From Sphingobium baderi (GTDB lineage Bacteria > Pseudomonadota > Alphaproteobacteria > Sphingomonadales > Sphingomonadaceae), in the NCBI RefSeq assembly GCF_001456115.1, contig NZ_CP013266.1, positions 1 to 64,000 on the forward strand: DNA of 64,000 nucleotides. The letters run 5' to 3'. Positions within the stretch are counted from its first letter, which is position 1. The number at the start of each line of letters is the position of its first letter. Under the pieces are notes generated by a model, which saw only the letters and a program-made list of their open reading frames with translations, had not been told where the DNA came from and did no database searches. The position numbers and the translations under genes are program-made. This document shows positions 16,951 to 24,458 of the stretch, piece by piece.

Positions 16951-17292
16951 CTACCGGGACCGATCAGCACCGGCTTGTGCAAGCGGCACGAGAGCGCGCG
17001 CGTCGCGAGCTGGCGCCCGTTCCTCGCACTCGCTCGCCTGTCCAAGCATGATCCATGCGCGGCCATAGGTCCGGGCCGCCATATAGAACACGCTCCCGGA
17101 GCAAGCGACGATGCTGCACCGATCCACACGGCCGATTAGGCTTGCGGTGCCGCCGAATTTCGCGGCCATGGCTTCCAGATCAACACGCTGTTGAATCCCG
17201 CAGGCACAGCATTGCGAGCGCGCGAGCGCGTTGGAGCCGATGAGGGCGCCGATGGATCGCGCCCAGCGCGGGAAGAGCGGTTCGATCGCCAT
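16951..17292 (-). CDS. Small cysteine-containing hypothetical protein
   Basis: A 113-aa protein encoded leftward just after the Fic gene. It contains CCACGIQQRVDLEAMAAKFG and RCSIVACSGSVFYMAARTYGRAW. The two cysteine pairs resemble a zinc ribbon and recall the CGNCG/CSVC protein at 19939-20229. No good ribosome site is visible, but the composition looks protein-like and unlike an antisense shadow. The function is unknown. Confidence 0.5.
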   Translation of the reverse strand: MAIEPLFPRWARSIGALIGSNALARSQCCACGIQQRVDLEAMAAKFGGTASLIGRVDRCSIVACSGSVFYMAARTYGRAWIMLGQASECEERAPARDARALVPLAQAGADRSR

Positions 17293-17337
17293 TCCCGCAT
17301 TTCTACATAGGCCCGCTATGGGCGTCCATAATGACGC

Positions 17338-17605
17338 GAGATCCGCTGCGCGGATCGCGGCGCTGATCGAGATCGGCCCCGTGGCCGGTGCCGCGAGCGC
17401 GGGCTTGGTCTTCGCTGCGCTACGCTACGACCAGGCCCGCGCTGGTCGAGCTGTCCGGCCTTCAGCCGCGATGATCGAGCGCCGCTTTGGCGTCGCCGGC
17501 AACAAGGGGTCGTCGCTCCCTCTGTGCAGGGGCTGGACCGTCTCGGCCGCGTTCCGCTGCCTCCCTTGGCGATCGGGCGGTATCCCCGGCCTTCCCTCCA
17601 CGTTG
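17338..17605 (+). repeat. Decayed leader repeat, copy E
   Basis: A diverged relative of the leader repeat and of the extended part of copy C. Shared blocks in order are GAGATCCGC, GGCTTGGTCTTCGCTGCG, GACCAGGC, GCGCCGCTTTGGCG, CTCTGTGCAGGGGCTGGACCG and TTGGCGATCGGGCGGTATCCCC. The right half, from the CCTGC hairpin to the ribosome site, is missing. It lies about 110 bp before the gene at 17717. Confidence 0.65.
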
Positions 17606-17716
17606 TTCCGCAGGTAGTCTTTTGCCCTCTCCCCTCACTCGCTTCGCGTGGGTAGAAGAGGACAGGCCACCAGGACCGAGACAAAACGACGTCGAACCAT
17701 CGTAAAGGCGACTAAG

Positions 17717-18094
17717 ATGCCAAACAGAATCCCGCTCGATCCGGCTTTGCGGGCGGGCTTTGACGAGACATCCAACGACCAGCGCAGCAAGGCAGAACTG
17801 GATGCGTGGTGGGACCATCCCTTTGGCCGGACCCGCCCTGACGGTCGCATCGACGTGCGTTGCCTCAATGGCGGAGCGCATGACAGAAGCTCCGCCCTTG
17901 GCGTCGCCGACTCCTATGACGAAGCATGTGCCTTGGCAGAGGAAAAGCAGGCCAACTGGGTCCGGCAGCGGGAACAGCCGATCCCTTCCTGTCGGGACGG
18001 GAAAATCATCATGGTTCGGCAGCCGCAGAGGCCCGATGAACAGGAAGTCATTTTGGGGGAATATCAGCCAGAGCAGGAATCGAGTGGAGCCTAA
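17717..18094 (+). CDS. Small hypothetical protein behind leader copy E
   Basis: A 125-aa protein (MPNRIPLDPALRAGFDETSNDQRSKAELDAWWDHPF; DVRCLNGGAHDRSSALG; KIIMVRQPQRPDEQEVILGEY, given in part). The ATG at 17717 has TAAAGGCG upstream. It is the fifth gene preceded by a leader repeat, here decayed. No domain is recognised. The next genes on the right run leftward and converge on it. Confidence 0.65.
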   Translation: MPNRIPLDPALRAGFDETSNDQRSKAELDAWWDHPFGRTRPDGRIDVRCLNGGAHDRSSALGVADSYDEACALAEEKQANWVRQREQPIPSCRDGKIIMVRQPQRPDEQEVILGEYQPEQESSGA

Positions 18095-18124
18095 TCCTCC
18101 ATTTTGCTTATCCCCATCGCGACG

Positions 18125-19387
18125 TTACCTCGCTATCGGTATCTGATTGATGTCCGTCGTCCACGACGGGCTCTTATGGCTGCGCTTGGTATCGAATCCT
18201 CGCGCGCCAAAGCCTTGCGCAGCGAGCTGGACCGTGCCGCGCCCATAGCGATCATTGAGGCCATCCATCGCCGCAAGCAGGGCGGGCGCGCGAGGATCGG
18301 CGACGGCGAAAAGATCGCCTTGCCCCGCGCCTTCCGGCACCAGCTCCTCCAGCAGCACGCCGCACTTCGTATAGACACCCCCCGGCTGATACATTGCCTC
18401 CATCATCTTGCCGGCGAGTCCGGCGATGATGCGCGGATCGTTGCTGGGCGGCGACAAGCGCGTCTGACGGCTCGCAGATGGCGGGTTGGGTCGGTAGCGC
18501 GAGCCGTGGGCGAATACGATCAGGCGCGTCGCCATGAGGGCCTGGTGCCGTATCTTCTCGGCCGCGCGCACCGCGCGCCGCACCATTGCCTCGCGCAGCT
18601 CGGCGAGATCGGTGACAGGCGCGCCAAACTGGCGCGTGACGGCCGTCGCCTTGCTCGCCTCCGGCTCGGGCTTGAAATCGTCGCACTCGATACCGTTCAG
18701 TTCGCGCACGAGGCGTTCCAGAACGACCGTGCCGACATCGCGCGCGACGGCCGGAGGAAGAGCCGCCAGATCGGCCGCTGTGCGGACCCCAAGGGGATGA
18801 AGGCGAACGGAAAGCGCTTTTGCGACGCCCCAGACCTCATGGACCGGCCACTCGGCGAAGAGGCGCGCGCGTAGCTCCTTGTCATGGAGATCCACGACAC
18901 CGCCCCACACCTTTTCCGTGGCCTTGGCGAGCGCGTTCGCGACCTTGGACAAGGCCCGCGTCGGGCCGAGCCCGATGCGGGTGGGAAGCCCTGTGGTGCG
19001 GGCGATGGCCTCGCGCAACCTGTGCGCCGCAGCCACGTCACCCAACCCATTCGGCAGGACGGGGAGACGGTAGAAGCTTTCGTCGATCGAGTAGATCTCC
19101 ACGATGTCGCTATGCTCCGCGATCACCGCGTTGAAGCGACGGTTCATGTCGGCATAGAGTTCGTAGTTGGATGATCGGACCTCGATTCCGTGTCGCTTGA
19201 TGATGTCGCGGATTTTGAAAAACGGCTCGCCCATCTTGATATGGAGGGCCTTGGCCTCCTCGCTCCGCGCTATCGCGCAGCCGTCGTTGTTGGACAGGAC
19301 GACGACCGGCACACGGCGCAGCCTGGGATCGAATACCCTTTCAGAGCTGACGTAGAAGTTTGCGATATCGACGATCGCGTAGGTCAT
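18125..19387 (-). CDS. umuC: UmuC-like Y-family DNA polymerase V subunit
   Basis: A 420-aa translesion polymerase. It has AIVDIANFYVSSERVF with the first metal-binding Asp, SNNDGCAIARSEEAKAL, and YSIDESFYRLP with the second Asp-Glu pair, so the catalytic triad is complete. The thumb and little-finger parts follow, with QGDLF at residues 356-360, a probable beta-clamp-binding peptide at the place where E. coli UmuC has QLNLF. It starts 9 bp after umuD and should be induced from the SOS box at 19876-19890. On a transferable plasmid it would supply error-prone repair to new hosts. Confidence 0.95.
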   Translation of the reverse strand: MTYAIVDIANFYVSSERVFDPRLRRVPVVVLSNNDGCAIARSEEAKALHIKMGEPFFKIRDIIKRHGIEVRSSNYELYADMNRRFNAVIAEHSDIVEIYSIDESFYRLPVLPNGLGDVAAAHRLREAIARTTGLPTRIGLGPTRALSKVANALAKATEKVWGGVVDLHDKELRARLFAEWPVHEVWGVAKALSVRLHPLGVRTAADLAALPPAVARDVGTVVLERLVRELNGIECDDFKPEPEASKATAVTRQFGAPVTDLAELREAMVRRAVRAAEKIRHQALMATRLIVFAHGSRYRPNPPSASRQTRLSPPSNDPRIIAGLAGKMMEAMYQPGGVYTKCGVLLEELVPEGAGQGDLFAVADPRAPALLAAMDGLNDRYGRGTVQLAAQGFGARGFDTKRSHKSPSWTTDINQIPIAR

Positions 19388-19396
19388 CGGCCGCGC

Positions 19397-19834
19397 CTAC
19401 CGCTGGTAGTCGCGGACACCGGCGCGCACCACGCCCCATATCTCCGTCTGATCGTCCGCCATCTGTTCCGGGTAGCTCTGGCGGCTGTTGCGTGCCTCCA
19501 GATACGGCACGCGGCCTCGATAGACGAGCTGGCGGCAGACGAATCCGCCCGCGACGATCGCAATCACGATGTCCCCGCTTCGCGGGGTCACATCGCGATC
19601 GACCACAACCACGTCGCGATCCGCGATGCCGGCATCGACCATGCTGGACCCGTCGATACGGAAGACAAAACTGCCGGCCCGGTTGAGCCTCAGCAGTTCG
19701 GCCAGGTTGATGGCGTCCTCTTCCCAATCCTGGGCGGGACTTGGAAAGCCAGCTCCCGCAACGCCGATCGGCCTAAGCCGGAGCCCCGGCGCCATATCGG
19801 CGAGCGGGACCGGCTGCGCGGTCGGCAGCATCAT
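19397..19834 (-). CDS. umuD: UmuD-like S24 peptidase-fold protein, catalytic Lys replaced
   Basis: A 145-aa protein of the LexA/UmuD type, partner of UmuC. It has the cleavage region AGAGFPSPAQDW (Ala28-Gly29) and DGSSMVDAGI with the nucleophile Ser64. Where UmuD has the catalytic lysine (GEFTVKKL), this protein reads GGFVCRQL, with Arg101 in the lysine position. Self-cleavage may therefore fail or need another base. Starts at 19834, 19831 and 19864 are all possible; I prefer 19834 because it gives the usual family length. An SOS box lies upstream. Confidence 0.88.
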   Translation of the reverse strand: MMLPTAQPVPLADMAPGLRLRPIGVAGAGFPSPAQDWEEDAINLAELLRLNRAGSFVFRIDGSSMVDAGIADRDVVVVDRDVTPRSGDIVIAIVAGGFVCRQLVYRGRVPYLEARNSRQSYPEQMADDQTEIWGVVRAGVRDYQR

Positions 19835-19875
19835 GTTCAGAATCCCTGTCTCTTGCTCCCTCATAACGCGCATAG

Positions 19876-19890
19876 GAACATATTGGGAAC
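19876..19890 (-). promoter_or_regulatory. LexA (SOS) box of umuDC
   Basis: On the minus strand the sequence reads GTTC-CCAATAT-GTTC, an exact match to the alphaproteobacterial LexA site GTTC-N7-GTTC. It lies 42 bp before the umuD start at 19834 and would place umuDC under SOS control. It also supports an alphaproteobacterial host. Confidence 0.88.
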
Positions 19891-19938
19891 ACGCCTTGTT
19901 GGCGGTTCGTCGCTTTTCCACAATCGCGTCGCTTTCCT

Positions 19939-20229
19939 TTACCTCCGCAGGCGCGCCACGACCGCTTTCCATTCGGCCTCGCTGCACGGGCCGAAGTCCA
20001 TCGACGGGGACGTTTCGGTAGGCGTCAGCATGGTCGGGTGACGCCGGCAGACGCTGCAACGCATGTGATCGGCGACTTTGGTCATCGTCGCATCCCAACG
20101 ATGAATGGCGAACCATCGCCAAAGTTTCGGCCCATCGACAATGCCGACATGGCCGCAATTCCCACACTCCGCTTTCACGTTCATGGATGCTAGGCGGAGA
20201 TCGTCCAGCCTGTTGAAGTTGGCGACCAT
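19939..20229 (-). CDS. Small zinc-ribbon hypothetical protein
   Basis: A 96-aa protein with two cysteine knuckles, ECGNCGHVG and MRCSVCRRHP, separated by a basic, tryptophan-rich linker (GPKLWRWFAIHRW). This is a zinc-ribbon-like arrangement of unknown role. Its start at 20229 directly abuts the stop of the gene at 20230, so both are likely cotranscribed leftward, ahead of umuD. Confidence 0.75.
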   Translation of the reverse strand: MVANFNRLDDLRLASMNVKAECGNCGHVGIVDGPKLWRWFAIHRWDATMTKVADHMRCSVCRRHPTMLTPTETSPSMDFGPCSEAEWKAVVARLRR

Positions 20230-20427
20230 TTATCCAAGGCTGATATTGCGCTTCGCCATTTCCAAGGCGGCGATCTCACCGATCGCGCTATCGCCGCCCG
20301 AAAATATGTCGGCGAGGTCCAGCAGATCGTCATCGGTGAGCACCGTGATCGAGGTCTCGATTTCAGCGATGCGCTTGAGTGCGCGCGATCCGCGATCGGC
20401 GCGCCATTTGGTCCGGTCTTTGGGCAT
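20230..20427 (-). CDS. Small hypothetical protein
   Basis: A 65-aa protein (MPKDRTKWRADRGSRALKRI; ETSITVLTDDDLLDLADIFSGGDSAIGEIAALEMAKRNISLG) with a basic start and an acidic helical end. It stops immediately before the start of the zinc-ribbon gene. No family is recognised. Confidence 0.65.
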   Translation of the reverse strand: MPKDRTKWRADRGSRALKRIAEIETSITVLTDDDLLDLADIFSGGDSAIGEIAALEMAKRNISLG

Positions 20428-20462
20428 GGCCGCCTTCTAGCAGGCGTCGGATTGATTGTAAG

Positions 20463-20660
20463 CTAGTCTGCAACCCTGAGCATTGGACCCTGCCCCAATG
20501 CAACGCAGATCGCCGCCCATGTTCGCTGAGCTTGAGGATCAATGGCCTGGGCTTGGTCGCGCTGTAAGGCCGCCACCTCACCGGCGCGGGCTCCGAAGCA
20601 AGCAGTCATGGACTGCGCGTAGCGAAGAATGATGTCGGAGCGGGATTGAGCGCTGTGCAT
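20463..20660 (-). CDS. Possible small protein
   Basis: A 65-aa frame from ATG 20660 (MHSAQSRSDIILRYAQSMTACFGARAGEVAALQRDQAQAID, given in part). The composition is helical and protein-like, and it lies in the same leftward series a few bases after the gene at 20663. No ribosome site is clear, so it may be chance. Confidence 0.4.
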   Translation of the reverse strand: MHSAQSRSDIILRYAQSMTACFGARAGEVAALQRDQAQAIDPQAQRTWAAICVALGQGPMLRVAD

Positions 20661-20662
20661 AC

Positions 20663-20926
20663 TCAAGAGGACGATGCGGCTTCGCTGCTACCCGCGCTTT
20701 CATGGAAGAGAGCCGCCACGCCCTCCCCCACAGCGACCCGGTAGCCGAACAGCGCCTCCGCGGCGAAATCGGTCTCCCCATTTCGGAGCCGGTCCGCGAT
20801 CTCATCCAGATCTTGCAGCATGTCGTTCACCGTTGCAGTCTTGGGCGCCTGCAGCTCGATCACGATCCGCTTGAGGGGGTAATTGGAAAGATCGCGATCG
20901 TCGATCGGACGATGCAGGCTTGGCAT
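20663..20926 (-). CDS. Small hypothetical protein
   Basis: An 87-aa protein starting MPSLHRPIDDRDLSNYPLKR, with LQDLDEIADRLRNGETDFAAEALFGYRVAVGEGVAALF. The ATG at 20926 has GAGAGGA upstream. It follows the membrane-protein gene by 11 bp and forms a leftward unit with it. The function is unknown. Confidence 0.65.
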   Translation of the reverse strand: MPSLHRPIDDRDLSNYPLKRIVIELQAPKTATVNDMLQDLDEIADRLRNGETDFAAEALFGYRVAVGEGVAALFHESAGSSEAASSS

Positions 20927-20937
20927 GTGCTTTCCTC

Positions 20938-21327
20938 TCAATTCCGAGAGCGTTTCCGCATCTCTAGGCGGGCGGCTTCCTGCTGCAAACCACGGCGCTT
21001 CCAATAGGCCGGCACGCCGATCGCGATGCCGAAGGCAAGGACGAGAAATGGGAAAGAGGCCGCGAGCCGCACCATCGGCAAAATCGCATCATGCGGAAGG
21101 CCCACCCCCCGATAGATTGGTCCCGCTGCCAATGCCGCTATAATGGCGCCAGGCATTGCCATAACAGTACGCGACCACGCCTGAGATACGCGGCTGTCCA
21201 AGGCGTTGAAACGGACGCGGAGCTGGAGCTGGTGCGCGGCGCTGAACGGATTCTCGCAGACAAGGAACCCGCCGAGTACGAAGTGGTCGATGATTCTGAC
21301 TGCTTTGGTCTTGTCCGCCCTCACCAT
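20938..21327 (-). CDS. Small membrane protein
   Basis: A 129-aa protein (MVRADKTKAVRIIDHFVLGG) with two probable membrane helices, TVMAMPGAIIAALAAG and VRLAASFPFLVLAFGIAIGV, and a basic C-terminus. The ATG at 21327 overlaps the stop of an upstream leftward frame (ATGGTGA); an ATG at 21342 would add five residues. No family is recognised. Confidence 0.6.
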   Translation of the reverse strand: MVRADKTKAVRIIDHFVLGGFLVCENPFSAAHQLQLRVRFNALDSRVSQAWSRTVMAMPGAIIAALAAGPIYRGVGLPHDAILPMVRLAASFPFLVLAFGIAIGVPAYWKRRGLQQEAARLEMRKRSRN

Positions 21328-21470
21328 AGGATATTGCTCCAAACCATGCCGTCCGCACCATACCCTAGATAGTCTATGCTCATTGTGGCTTCTTTCAATC
21401 CGAAGAGCCGAGCGTCTCCCGGATGGCCCTCCCTCAAGGTGGCAAAGACGGCTGCTTGCAAGGGCGACAT
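21321..21470 (-). CDS. Possible very small protein
   Basis: A 49-aa frame (MSPLQAAVFATLREGHPGDARLFGLKEATMSIDYLGYGADGMVW, given in part) whose stop overlaps the start of the next leftward gene, which suggests coupling. No clear ribosome site precedes the ATG at 21470, so the call is weak. Confidence 0.3.
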   Translation of the reverse strand: MSPLQAAVFATLREGHPGDARLFGLKEATMSIDYLGYGADGMVWSNILW

Positions 21471-21489
21471 GATGTCAACAAAACGGTGG

Positions 21490-21622
21490 TTTAGTTGACT
21501 GACAACCACGAACCCTGCGCTAAAAAGAATCTCCAGCATTTTCAGGGATTGTGCAGCGCACAAAAACTGGCGAATTTGCGGCTGTCAACTAAATACAAAA
21601 AATTGCACATTTGGTTGACAGC
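21490..21622 (+). promoter_or_regulatory. Candidate recombination/operator site of the serine recombinase
   Basis: A perfect inverted repeat GCTGTCAAC (21581-21589) / GTTGACAGC (21614-21622) lies 50 bp before the recombinase gene. A related GTTGACTGACAAC stands near 21494. These TTGAC/GTCAA elements in an AT-rich stretch could be a res-like crossover site and autoregulatory operator. Confidence 0.5.
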
Positions 21623-21671
21623 GATTCCGACGCCGATCAGAACAAAGCGAGTATATCACAAAGGGCCGATT

Positions 21672-22304
21672 ATGAAACTCGGATATGCCCGTGTCAGCAC
21701 TGGCGAACAGAACCTAGCCCTACAGATCGACGCGCTCCGCGCGGCGGGTGCGGAGGCCATCTTTGAGGACAAGGGCATCAGCGGGTCGATGGTCCTTAAA
21801 CCCGCATACGGAGATATGTTGCGCCAGGTGCGTGCCGGTGACGAGATCATGGTGTGGCGACTGGACCGCCTTGGTCGGTCCCTCCCCGCTCTGATTGGTG
21901 AGCTGGAATTGCTTGCGGGGCTGGACGTAGGGTTTCGATCGCTCACAGAGCAGATCGAGACGGTGACGCCGGCAGGGCGTCTCTTCTTCCATATGGTTGG
22001 TGCCTTCGCTCAGTTCGAGCGGGACGTGATCCGGGAGCGCACGAATGCCGGCCTCCAGTCGGCGCGCCGCGCAGGCAAGAAACTCGGCCGTCCCGCATTG
22101 ATCGGCGACGAGCAATGGACGCAGGCCAAGACCTTGATGGCCGAGCCGACGAACATGGGCGCAGCGGCTGTCGCGAAGCTGTTGGGCGTAAGCCGTCAGG
22201 CCATCTATAAACGGCTCGACAAGGACAAGGCCGCACAGGGAGGCGAGCTGGCAGCCCTCCCCTCCCCTCCCCGTCAGACCGAGAGGGCCAAGAAAGCGGC
22301 GTGA
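21672..22304 (+). CDS. Serine recombinase (resolvase/invertase family)
   Basis: A 210-aa recombinase of the Tn3-resolvase/Hin type. The catalytic serine is Ser9 in YARVSTGEQ; the arginine-rich core includes WRLDRLGRSLPAL, and PAGRLFFHMVGAFAQFERDVIRERTNAGL leads to a C-terminal helix-turn-helix (AAAVAKLLGVSRQAIYKRL). It may resolve plasmid multimers or come from a lost transposon. The ATG at 21672 follows the repeats at 21581-21622; the longer upstream frame is rejected because it crosses them. Confidence 0.9.
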   Translation: MKLGYARVSTGEQNLALQIDALRAAGAEAIFEDKGISGSMVLKPAYGDMLRQVRAGDEIMVWRLDRLGRSLPALIGELELLAGLDVGFRSLTEQIETVTPAGRLFFHMVGAFAQFERDVIRERTNAGLQSARRAGKKLGRPALIGDEQWTQAKTLMAEPTNMGAAAVAKLLGVSRQAIYKRLDKDKAAQGGELAALPSPPRQTERAKKAA

Positions 22305-22445
22305 TGGTCGTCATCTAATCCACCCAATCGACGGGTCTGCCTGTCTGCGTGGCGATCGAGTTCCAGCGCCGAGCTTCCTTCACGGCGTTGCTGTCTGACG
22401 CACCTGGGCGTCTATCCCTGCCTAATGCGGGTTCGGTCTGCGCCC

Positions 22446-22509
22446 CAAGCAGAAAACCGGCGCTGCGCGCCTACGGTTTCCGCAAGCGGACCCTCCGTTT
22501 TTCAGCTTG
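22446..22509 (+). repeat. Long imperfect inverted repeat upstream of ssb
   Basis: CAAGCAGAAAACCGG (22446-22460) can pair with CCGTTTTTCAGCTTG (22495-22509), 13 of 15 positions. Inside is a small hairpin TCCGC-AA-GCGGA. It lies about 60 bp before ssb in a region that enters the recipient early, so it may act as a folded single-strand promoter or leader. Confidence 0.55.
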
Positions 22510-22571
22510 CCCGCGTCAGGGGTGCCGCCCCGGAAAAGTGCGTCAGCAACGACGTATGAAGGAATGGCATT

Positions 22572-22907
22572 ATGAGGAACATCGCTGAATTTCGCATCAT
22601 CGGTCGCGTCGGTCGCATCGAGGTTCTGGACAAGGTGGCTTATATCAACGTCGCCGCTAACTATGGCCGCAAGGTCAATGGTGAGTGGCAGGACGATACC
22701 CACTGGAACCGCGTCACCGTCTTCGGCAAGGGCATCGAGCGCGTTCAGAAGATGGGCTCCGGCGACTTGGTACACATCACGGGCCGGGTCCGTCAGACGC
22801 AGTATGATCGTCAGGGCGAGACGGTCTATGGCGTGGACCTGATCGCCGACGCCTTCGCCACCCTCGCCTATAACGGCAAGCCTGCCGAGGATGACGGCGA
22901 GGATTAA
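22572..22907 (+). CDS. ssb: Single-stranded DNA-binding protein
   Basis: A 111-aa OB-fold protein starting MRNIAEFRIIGRVGRIEVLD, with YINVAANYG, WQDDTHWNRVTVFGKGIERVQK and GDLVHITGRVRQTQYDRQGETVYGVDLIA. It matches the SSB core but has only a short acidic tail (AEDDGED) without the usual DIPF-type end. Conjugative plasmids carry ssb in the leading region to cover incoming single strands. A long inverted repeat stands before it and the par genes follow. Confidence 0.88.
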   Translation: MRNIAEFRIIGRVGRIEVLDKVAYINVAANYGRKVNGEWQDDTHWNRVTVFGKGIERVQKMGSGDLVHITGRVRQTQYDRQGETVYGVDLIADAFATLAYNGKPAEDDGED

Positions 22908-22940
22908 GGTCGATGCGGGGCGGCAGAGCCCGCCCCGCTC

Positions 22941-23113
22941 GATTGCTAAAAGGATTTCCATTTAGCAATCGAAAGGCAATCGCAAGGCGTGCGAGTGGCT
23001 TGCGCTATCCAATGTAAATCGCAAGGCTGGCGAAAGGCAATGGACATGCCTTGTGACAGGCTTTAGATTGCCGTTCGCAATCACTGTCGAAATCCAATGG
23101 CTTTCGATTGGAT
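22941..23113 (+). promoter_or_regulatory. Candidate centromere/operator of the par genes
   Basis: Three perfect inverted repeats precede parA: GATTGCTAAA/TTTAGCAATC (22941-22970), GATTGC/GCAATC (23066-23082) and ATCCAAT/ATTGGAT (23092-23113). The direct repeats GAAAGGCAAT (22971 and about 23034) and TCGCAAGGC lie between them. This density fits a partition site or an operator; an iteron-type origin is a less likely alternative as no rep gene is near. Confidence 0.55.
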
Positions 23114-23148
23114 CGCTTTAGGATTGATCGATTAGTGAAGGGTCGAAG

Positions 23149-23832
23149 ATGGCGGTTATCTCGATAGGCAATCCGAAGGGCGGTGCCGGCAAGACGACGC
23201 TCGCGCTTGTCCTTGCTGACACGCTCGCGACAAACGGGGCGCGCGTCACCGTTATTGACGCTGATCCCAACGCCATCATCGAAAAGTGGGCACAGAAGCG
23301 GGAGAGGGCGGGGAGGGATTTGCCCTATCGCGTGATCCCAAGGCCGACCCAGGCGGAAATGATTAGCACCATCGACCGCGTTTCGAACGAAGACGAGTTC
23401 GTCATCGTGGACCTTGAGGGATCAGCTTCGCAGATGACCTCGCGGGCGCTGGCGCGGTCGCACATGGTCCTCGTGCCGTTCAATCTTTCTCCGATCGATG
23501 CGGAGCTGGCGGCGCAAGCCGTCAGGGCGATCAAAGAGGAGGAGGAAGCGCTGCGAAGGAGCATCCCGTTCCGCCTTGTCAGGAGCCGAACGAACGCAGC
23601 CATCGCGACCAAAACGGCCAAGCGGATCGTCGATGCTATCAACGCGGCCGAGCTGCCATTACTCGATACGTCGCTCGTTGAGCGCGCAGCCTATCGCGAC
23701 ATTTTCGAGTTCGGGTTGCTGCTATCCGAGCTGGATAAGGGCTCCGGGCAACAGGTCGAGAACGCGATCAAGAACGCTGGCGAGTTGGCGCAATCCGTCG
23801 TGGCTGCGCTGCGAGAGGAGTATCCCGCATGA
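23149..23832 (+). CDS. parA: ParA/VirC1-type ATPase
   Basis: A 227-aa P-loop ATPase with the deviant Walker A KGGAGKTT near the N-terminus, TVIDADPN and [13 protein letters not shown]. It has no N-terminal helix-turn-helix, as in small (type Ib-like) ParA and in VirC1 of Ti plasmids. It could partition the plasmid or, being 1.2 kb from oriT, help recruit the relaxosome as VirC1 does. The next gene overlaps its stop by 4 bp. Confidence 0.88.
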   Translation: MAVISIGNPKGGAGKTTLALVLADTLATNGARVTVIDADPNAIIEKWAQKRERAGRDLPYRVIPRPTQAEMISTIDRVSNEDEFVIVDLEGSASQMTSRALARSHMVLVPFNLSPIDAELAAQAVRAIKEEEEALRRSIPFRLVRSRTNAAIATKTAKRIVDAINAAELPLLDTSLVERAAYRDIFEFGLLLSELDKGSGQQVENAIKNAGELAQSVVAALREEYPA

Positions 23833-24182
23833 CCGACTTCGGTTTCAGCAAGAGCGGCGAGAAACCAAAGGAGGAGGGTGCCGCACCCGCCAAACTGGAC
23901 CTTGGCGGGATGCCCAAGGGGCCGATCGTCAACGACCCTATGAGGGAACGCGAGGCGATGGACCGAGCCGAGCGGGTGGGATTTACGGATCGCGGTCAGG
24001 GCAGGGGTGTGCTTCGCCGGAAGCGCGTCGCCCAGCCTACGGCGACGGTCTATGTGAAGGGACCGGAGGAGCTGATCGAGTGGTTTATCGCCTACACCGA
24101 GGAGAAAGGCCACCAAGCCTATTGGAAGTCGATCGAGGACTTCCGGGCCATCGTGGAGGGGAATAGGCGGGGCGAACGGTGA
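23829..24182 (+). CDS. Small partner protein of ParA
   Basis: A 117-aa protein overlapping parA in ATGA. It has a disordered, charged N-terminus ([18 protein letters not shown]) and a C-terminal part ([35 protein letters not shown], given in part). By position it is a DNA-binding adaptor of the ParB or VirC2 kind, but I see no clear DNA-binding motif. Confidence 0.7.
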   Translation: MTDFGFSKSGEKPKEEGAAPAKLDLGGMPKGPIVNDPMREREAMDRAERVGFTDRGQGRGVLRRKRVAQPTATVYVKGPEELIEWFIAYTEEKGHQAYWKSIEDFRAIVEGNRRGER

Positions 24183-24244
24183 CGGCTGCGATCGTCGGAC
24201 AAAGAGACCATCGCAACCGGATATGATGCCCGCGAAACCTCGGG

Positions 24245-24433
24245 TCATGTCGTCCTGTCGGATTCCATCGGTGTGACTTCGGTGATGTCGCCCGCAGTCA
24301 GGAGGTCGGATAGCTTCACGTCCGATCGGAGCGGACGTGCGACGCCAAAAGGCACCGGGTCAGTGAGCATTGCGGGCAGATCGCCAAGATGATCGGCGAA
24401 GGAGAGGGGTTTCGGCTTGCGTCGATTCTTCAT
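24245..24433 (-). CDS. Small hypothetical protein
   Basis: A 62-aa frame (MKNRRKPKPLSFADHLGDLP; LTAGDITEVTPMESDRTT). It lies leftward between the par genes and the gene at 24459, and a GGAAGGAAC ribosome site precedes its ATG. The function is unknown. Confidence 0.5.
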   Translation of the reverse strand: MKNRRKPKPLSFADHLGDLPAMLTDPVPFGVARPLRSDVKLSDLLTAGDITEVTPMESDRTT

Positions 24434-24458
24434 CCGCGAATGTTCCTTCCGATGGATC

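Noticed and set aside
17231..17617. Rightward 128-aa frame across the decayed leader
   Set aside because: Covers repeat copy E and its hairpins; the sequence reads as structured non-coding DNA.
18104..20041. Rightward frames of 256 and 283 aa opposite umuC and umuD
   Set aside because: Antisense to well-supported umuDC with intact active-site motifs.
22941..23113. Vegetative replication origin with iterons
   Set aside because: The repeats are mostly inverted and irregular, and no replication initiator gene lies nearby; a par site is more likely.
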